Below, piece after piece: positions 58,706 through 64,000 of a stretch of DNA of 64,000 nucleotides; the first letter of the stretch is position 1, and each line of letters begins with the position of its first letter. Position numbers and translations under genes: made by a program. The stretch is from Eutypella sp. D-1. Its lineage: Eukaryota; Ascomycota; Sordariomycetes; Xylariales; Diatrypaceae. Where the stretch lies: assembly GCA_023313575.1 (NCBI GenBank), contig JAJTTP010000029.1, forward strand, positions 280,412 through 344,411. The letters run 5' to 3'. A model generated the notes under the pieces. It searched no databases and was not told the DNA's origin. It saw nothing but the letters and a program-made list of their open reading frames with translations.

Positions 58706-58879
58706 CGATCTTTTTTTTTTAAAGTTTTTATCTTTAAAACTAATTCTCCCGTTTTTATTGCTATAAGTATTTTTTCTTCCTTTTTTATTTCGTTTTATTT
58801 TTTATTATATCCGGTTATATTAATAAATCGGTTTTTTAACGCGTAAAACTTTTATTTTAACGTAAAACTTTTTAACGTA

Positions 58880-59865
58880 ATTTTTTTTTTACGGCGGTTT
58901 TATCGTTTAATCCGATTAATATAACTTCTTATTTTTATTATAAATGCCGTTAGCTCGAATATAAAGTTTTTAACTCGGACTTTTTTCGTTATTTGTTATA
59001 TATTCGTTATAACCGGAGTTAATATAACGTGTTTAAGCTTAATCCGGAGCAATTATAAAAGGTTATATCTGTAACGGCTGGTCTGTTCCTAATTATTAAT
59101 CTAATTAAAGGGTTTATATTAACAGGAGTGTTAAGGTTTTAAGTAATAAATAATCACGTTTAATAATAATAAAAAAAAGGTATTTTAAGTAATTAAATTA
59201 TATTATAAGTTAATAAATTTAAAAATTATTTAAAAAAAAGGTAATAAATATAATTATATATTATTTATATCCTTTATTCCTAATACTGGAATATGATATT
59301 AAATATTAGATCGTTAAAATAGCTAAGCTATCCAGGCTATTTAAGATTATTAGGATAACTGGGTTATCCAAGCTATCCTTTTTATCACGTGACCTAAGTA
59401 TGGCTTATCTTATCGTATATATCCCTTCCAGTGCCATGGTCAGGGATTGTTTGTGCCAATCCTATTTGGGCCCAATGACCTAGCCAGGTCATAACAATAT
59501 CTTAATATCGAAAACTGGAGTTAAAATTTAAAGCTGCGAAAAAGGAAATTAATGCGGTTAATGCGAGATTTTATCGTTTTCGTTATTAAAAGCGCATATG
59601 GTATAAGAAAATGATAAAAGCGGTTTTTTATAATATCGATAATTTAAAAAAGTTAAAAAAGTTAAAGGCGGAAAAATGTCGGGCGGAAAATACATATTTT
59701 ATAAGGTTTATTAAAGCATTAATAAATTTTAAAATTATTCCAGATCTTAATTAATTTAAGATAAATATATTAAATAATTTTAATTAAAATATTATTTTTA
59801 TTAACGTTTTCGTCGGCGTTAATAAAAAATTTTTAAAAAGCGTTAAACGTTTATTAAGTAATTAA
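58880..59865 (+). pseudogene. RIP-degraded relic of a Cys-motif fungal ORF, split by a solo LTR
   Basis: A plus-strand frame with only RIP-type stops reads through YYKCR, LEYKVFNSD, YNVFKLNPEQL and, after the solo LTR, YRKLELKFKAAKKEINAVNA, then AEKCRAENTYFIRFIKAL. Removing LTR D and one ATATC joins both parts in the same frame. The pattern (spaced Cys or Cys-to-Tyr codons, then a long charged helix) resembles ORFs with CxxC motifs often found near retrotransposons in Sordariomycetes; that link is from memory and inferred. The left boundary is uncertain. The right end fades near 59865. Confidence 0.6.
59070..59496 (+). mobile_element. Solo LTR D with 5-bp target duplication ATATC
   Basis: Starts TGTAACGGCTGGTC and ends CCAGGTCATAACA, 427 bp. 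ATATC lies on both sides (59065-59069 and 59497-59501). It keeps more CA/TG than its neighbours, so it is less affected by RIP, perhaps a younger insertion. Confidence 0.92.
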
Positions 59866-59869
59866 CGGG

Positions 59870-62800
59870 TTTTTATATATTTTCGGAGTTATTATATCCT
59901 TTTTATTTAACTTTATATTTTATTTATCCATTTTTTATTCGTATGTTTAAAATTTTTTTTATTTTATATTTATTTATTTTTATTTCGACGTCGTTTCGTC
60001 CTGTTTTTATAACGTTTATATTTATTACGTTTTCGAATAAAGAAATATAAAAAATTAAATAGATCTTAATTTTTAATAATAGGTTTAATTCGTAATTATT
60101 TTTAATATTTTTTTAATAATTAAGTACGGTCCGATATATTTATAATCGAGTTTTTTATTAAGTTATTTTATTATAATGTTTTTTATGGCTAAATAAATTA
60201 TATTTCTTTTTAAAAAAGTTAATTTTTTTAACTTTTTTTAGTTATAATATCTGCTTATTTATTAACGTATAAGTTCGAGTTTTGTTTTTATTTTTGTATG
60301 CAGTTATTTAAATTATTCCGATATTAATATGGCTTTAATGTTATTTAATCCTTTTTTATAAGCATTTCGGTAAACGTCCGGGGTAAATCCGAAATTAATA
60401 TTAATAAGTGTTATCCGTATATTTTCGTAATAAACTATGTTATAAGTTAATTATATAATAAATAATTATTTTATTTAATTATTTTATTTATAGTTAATAT
60501 ATTATTAAAAATAGGTTTTTAATATTTAATTAATTCGTTTTATTTATTTGTTTATTTAAGGTTTAAAAACCGTTATAAGCTTAGGGTTTAGTTTTAATTT
60601 TATTATAAGATTTTATTAAAATTTTAATACGAATATTATTCTTTTATTGGAAATAATTTCGAATATAAGGCCGTGTATTATTATAATATGTTATAAAAAA
60701 ATGTATGCTATTTATTTTACGTCGGTGTTTTCGTTATATAAAATGAAGTAAAAAAACTTTATAAATCGGTTAATAATTACGAATATATTATTATAATTAT
60801 TACATGTTATTAGATTTTTTAATATCAGTAATTTAATAATAAAATTAAATATAATAAATTTTTATGGTTATTTATTAATTAATAATGGTTATAATTTTTT
60901 ATAAGGTTTATATCGTTTTGTTTTAGTTTTTCCGTATATATTATATCGTTATCGTATTTGTTATATTATTAATTTTATTTTATCGAATATATAAATCCGT
61001 TATAATCGTTTAAAGATTTTATAATTTTTTAAATATCTGTATAAAAAATGTTCGTAAATTTTTTATATTAATTATTTCTATAATTCTTGTAATATTTATA
61101 ACTTTTTTATTTATTTTTTTATTAATAATTTATTATTATGTTATTCGATTTATTTATATAAGTTATTTTAAGTGATTTTAATAGCAGTAATTTGTCGTTA
61201 TTTTAAGTGTTTTTTTAACGTTTATCGGAATACCGCGTGTTTAATTAATATGTATTTTTTTTTATAATAGGTTATTTATTAATAGCATTTACTTATCTGT
61301 TTTTTAATTTTTTTTTTATGGATAATAATATAATCGAATTCCGTAAAATATTCGGTATATCGTAACTATTTTCCGTTAAAAGTTTAAGTGGTAAAAAAGT
61401 GTGTAATATTTTTATAATCGGTATAGATTTTAATTTAGTGCATATTTTTTATAAAGTAATATCTAAATTCTTTAAATACGTTAACGATAATAAGAAATTT
61501 TTTATCGTAAATTAAATAATTAAGTTCGGTTTTAATAAGTTTATAAAAATAAAATGCAATAAAATGTAATTTTCTTTTTTTATTTCGTTATTTAATTTAT
61601 GCTCCGAGGGCGTAATTTAAGGCATCGGTTTTTAGCTTAACGGGTTTTTTAAAATCGTATATAATAAGTATTAATTCGTTAATAATAATATTTTTTAATT
61701 TTTTAAAAGATTTATTTATTTTATTAATTTATATAAACCGTTTATCCTTTTTTATTAATTCCGTAAAAGGTATTATAATATATCCAAATCGTTATATAAA
61801 CTTCCGATAATAATTTATTAAGCCGAAAAAGGCCTGTATTTTTTTTATATTAATAGGTATTTTTTAGTTTTTAATAGTTGCGATTTTTTTAAGGTTTATT
61901 TTAATATGTTCGGGGGTGATAATATATCCGAGGAATTTTATTTTTTATATATAAAATATATTTTTTTCGGGTTTTATTAATAAGTTAACGTTTTATAATA
62001 TTTATAATACTTTATATATATGCTTTTTATATTATTTTTCTAATTTTAAATAAATAAAGATATCGTTAAAATAATAAATAATAAAAACATTAAAATATTT
62101 TCGTAATACGTAATTAATTATGCGTTAAAACGATGTTAATATATTAATTAATCCGAAAGGCATAATTAAATATTTAAATAAACCGTATTTCGTTTTAAAG
62201 GCTGTTTTTTATTTATCTCCGGGTTTAATTCTAATATAATAATATCCGTCCTTAAAGTTTAAAGTAATAAATTATTTAATTCTGTATAAACGGTTTTTTA
62301 TTTTAATAATAAATAATAATGGTATTCGGTTTTTAATAATAATTTTATTTAATTATCGATAATTAATTATTAATTGTAATTTGCCGTTTTTTTTAAGTAT
62401 AAACATAATAAAGTATTTTGTTAATAATTTTAATCGTTAAATATATCCTTTTATTAACTTATTTTCGAAATATTCTCGTAATTTTTTAAGTTCGATTTTA
62501 TTAAAGTTATAAATTTTATAAAATCGTGGCGTTTTTTTTTTTATAAAGATAATCTTATAATCTTATTTATTACGGTTTAATAATCCTTTTTTAAATTTTT
62601 CGTAAAACATTTTATCGTATTAATAATATTATAATAATACGTTATATATTTATAATATCGTCGTATTTTCTTTTTTTAAAATGCTATTAAAAAAACGGAA
62701 TCGTTATCGGATAAATATAATAATTCGTTTAATCCTTTTTTTATATCCTTTTTTTTAATTCGTTATATTTTGTTTAATAAGGTTTTTATCGTATCTTATA

Positions 62801-64000
62801 TCCGTATTTATTATCCGTTAAATATTAAAATCTTTTTTTTAAATTATTATCGGTTTTTAAAAAATAAAGGAATATTATTTAGCCAGTTTTCCAATTAATC
62901 GATAAATTATATTAATGCAATTATAATTATTTAAAGATTATATCGTATTTTTTTAAAAATATAATATCGAAAATAACGTTTTATTTTTATCTTTTAATAT
63001 ATACGTTAAATTAATCGGTTTCTTATAATTCTTTTTTTTCGTCGTATTTAAAAGCATAACTTTCGGCTCCCGTTATATTATAAAGGTATTATTTCTTTTT
63101 TTATAATAATTATAATTTATTACATAATTTTAAAGTTATATAATTACCGTCGGTTCCGTTATTTATTATAACGGTATATTAATTATTTTTAACCTTTATT
63201 CGTATTATAATATATTTATATCGTTTTAAGCTTTTAAAATAGTTTATAAATATCGTATTACGTTTTAAACTTTATAATACCGCTTTATAATTTTAATATA
63301 AACGGTTTTATTTTTTTAAATCTTTATTATAAACTTATACGGTATTATATAAGTTATTATAAAATTTTTTTCGCTGGATTCTTTTTATACATACGGTTAT
63401 TTTTTTATTATTAAATCTTTATAAAAATATTTAAAGCTAATTTTATTAAAAATTATCTTTTTTAATAAATTTTTATAAATATATAAATCGGTATTTAATA
63501 ACTTATTTTTTAATATCGGATTTTATATTCTTATTATTTAATTTTATTCCGGATTTTTATAGCTTTTAATATTTAATATATATATTCGTTATAATAACAT
63601 ATTTAATATCCTTTAAAGCAAAATATTTTTTTTAACTATTTCTAATTATACGGTATACGGTTAATATAACGTATAATTTCCGTATATTATCGTTATATCG
63701 GTTTCGTCTCTTTTTATTATAAAAAATCGAATCCTTTTTTAACTATTTATTTAATTCGGTTAATAATATCGATTTTTCGTTTTTTATATTAATAATATTC
63801 GTATTTTCGGTAATTAATAAAATGTTTTAAAAAATATAACGTCCAAGTTTAAATTTTTTAATTAATAAATTTATTTTAATTACGAAATTATTATAAGTAA
63901 ATTTTAAATCGTTATTTTTTAAGGCGTTATTAAAATCGTTTAATGTAAATGCCGTATATTTTTATAATTTATAATTTTATCGTTTTTTAAATTAGTTAAT
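59870..64000 (-). mobile_element. Ty3/gypsy retrotransposon, degenerate minus copy, runs off the window
   Basis: On the minus strand the same element reads from 64000 leftward: pre-RT region, reverse transcriptase near 62540-62040, RNase H near 61640-61300, integrase near 60960-60350. A further 3' region (about 60300-59900) resembles the chromodomain-side end of gypsy integrases. It is inverted relative to the plus copy. It continues past the window, so its 5' LTR is not visible. Left boundary approximate. Confidence 0.87.
61637..63869 (-). repeat. Right arm of near-identical inverted segment
   Basis: Reverse-complement partner of 54666-56902, 2233 bp, four bases shorter through single-base homopolymer differences. 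Rare unmutated words such as GGAAAACTGGCT and ATTGCATTAAT occur in both arms at matching positions. Outside 61637 and 63869 the copies diverge. Confidence 0.75.

Larger units (their letters stand above)
51441..64000. repeat. AT-rich block of RIP-degraded transposons
   Basis: From about 51440 to the window end the sequence is mostly A/T, nearly empty of CpA and TpG, but keeps many CpG. That is the mark of repeat-induced point mutation (CpA to TpA). Old reading frames are full of TAA and TAG where CAA, CAG or TGG are expected. The first 900 bp (51441-52335) hold no recognisable element. The rest is annotated below as gypsy copies, LTRs and a relic gene. Confidence 0.93.

Noticed and set aside
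51441..64000. Mitochondrial DNA insertion as explanation of the AT-rich block
   Set aside because: Gypsy RT, RNase H and integrase frames and CpA depletion with CpG retention explain it as RIP-mutated transposons; no mitochondrial gene is seen.

Overview
The window is nuclear DNA of a filamentous ascomycete (Pezizomycotina, probably Sordariomycetes; the class is inferred). Genes carry short introns of 50-140 bp with GTNNGT donors and CTRAC-type branch points. The encoded proteins (Mediator MED9, NAB3, RPA34.5, AUR1, GRC3, CMK1) have fungal forms. The last 12.5 kb is an AT-rich block of repeats mutated by RIP (repeat-induced point mutation), typical of this group. Fourteen protein genes or gene-like loci are well supported, with one intron-containing tRNA-Lys. 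Three loci are weak or broken.

Layout. 0-5 kb: an MFS sugar transporter and a Gfo/Idh/MocA (inositol dehydrogenase-like) oxidoreductase on the same strand. 5.8-12 kb: MED9, tubulin cofactor C (minus) and a mitochondrial LETM1-domain protein. 12-14 kb: two weak hypothetical loci. 14.4-16.8 kb: NAB3 (minus). 19.5-23 kb: a mitochondrial GGQ-type peptidyl-tRNA hydrolase (ICT1/Pth4 type) and a Ca2+/calmodulin-dependent protein kinase. 23-29 kb: 6 kb with no convincing gene. 29-35 kb: AUR1, then PIG-L/GPI12 (minus), divergent from a PNPOx-like flavoprotein with a membrane tail. 35.7-38 kb: a DUF1308 protein and tRNA-Lys(CTT). 39-44 kb: RPA34.5 (minus) and GRC3 (plus), divergent and both acting in rRNA production. 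44.7-47.7 kb: a large uncharacterised fungal protein split by one in-frame TAG. 47.7-51.4 kb: no gene seen. From about 51.4 kb to the end: RIP-degraded repeats.

The AT-rich block holds two inverted copies of one Ty3/gypsy element. The plus copy is truncated inside integrase; the minus copy runs off the window end. It also holds four copies of one ~430 bp LTR, two of them solo LTRs with perfect 5-bp target duplications, and a plus-strand relic gene cut by one of those solo LTRs. The two gypsy copies differ by RIP-type transitions at their flanks. Over a central ~2.2 kb they show no substitution wherever I compared them, only single-base homopolymer differences. This looks like a gene-conversion tract between inverted repeats, or an assembly effect, and is the most unusual feature here.

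I found no CRISPR array, rRNA gene, secondary-metabolite cluster or clearly new multi-gene system. Exon coordinates were derived by hand from splice motifs and reading frame, without transcript evidence.
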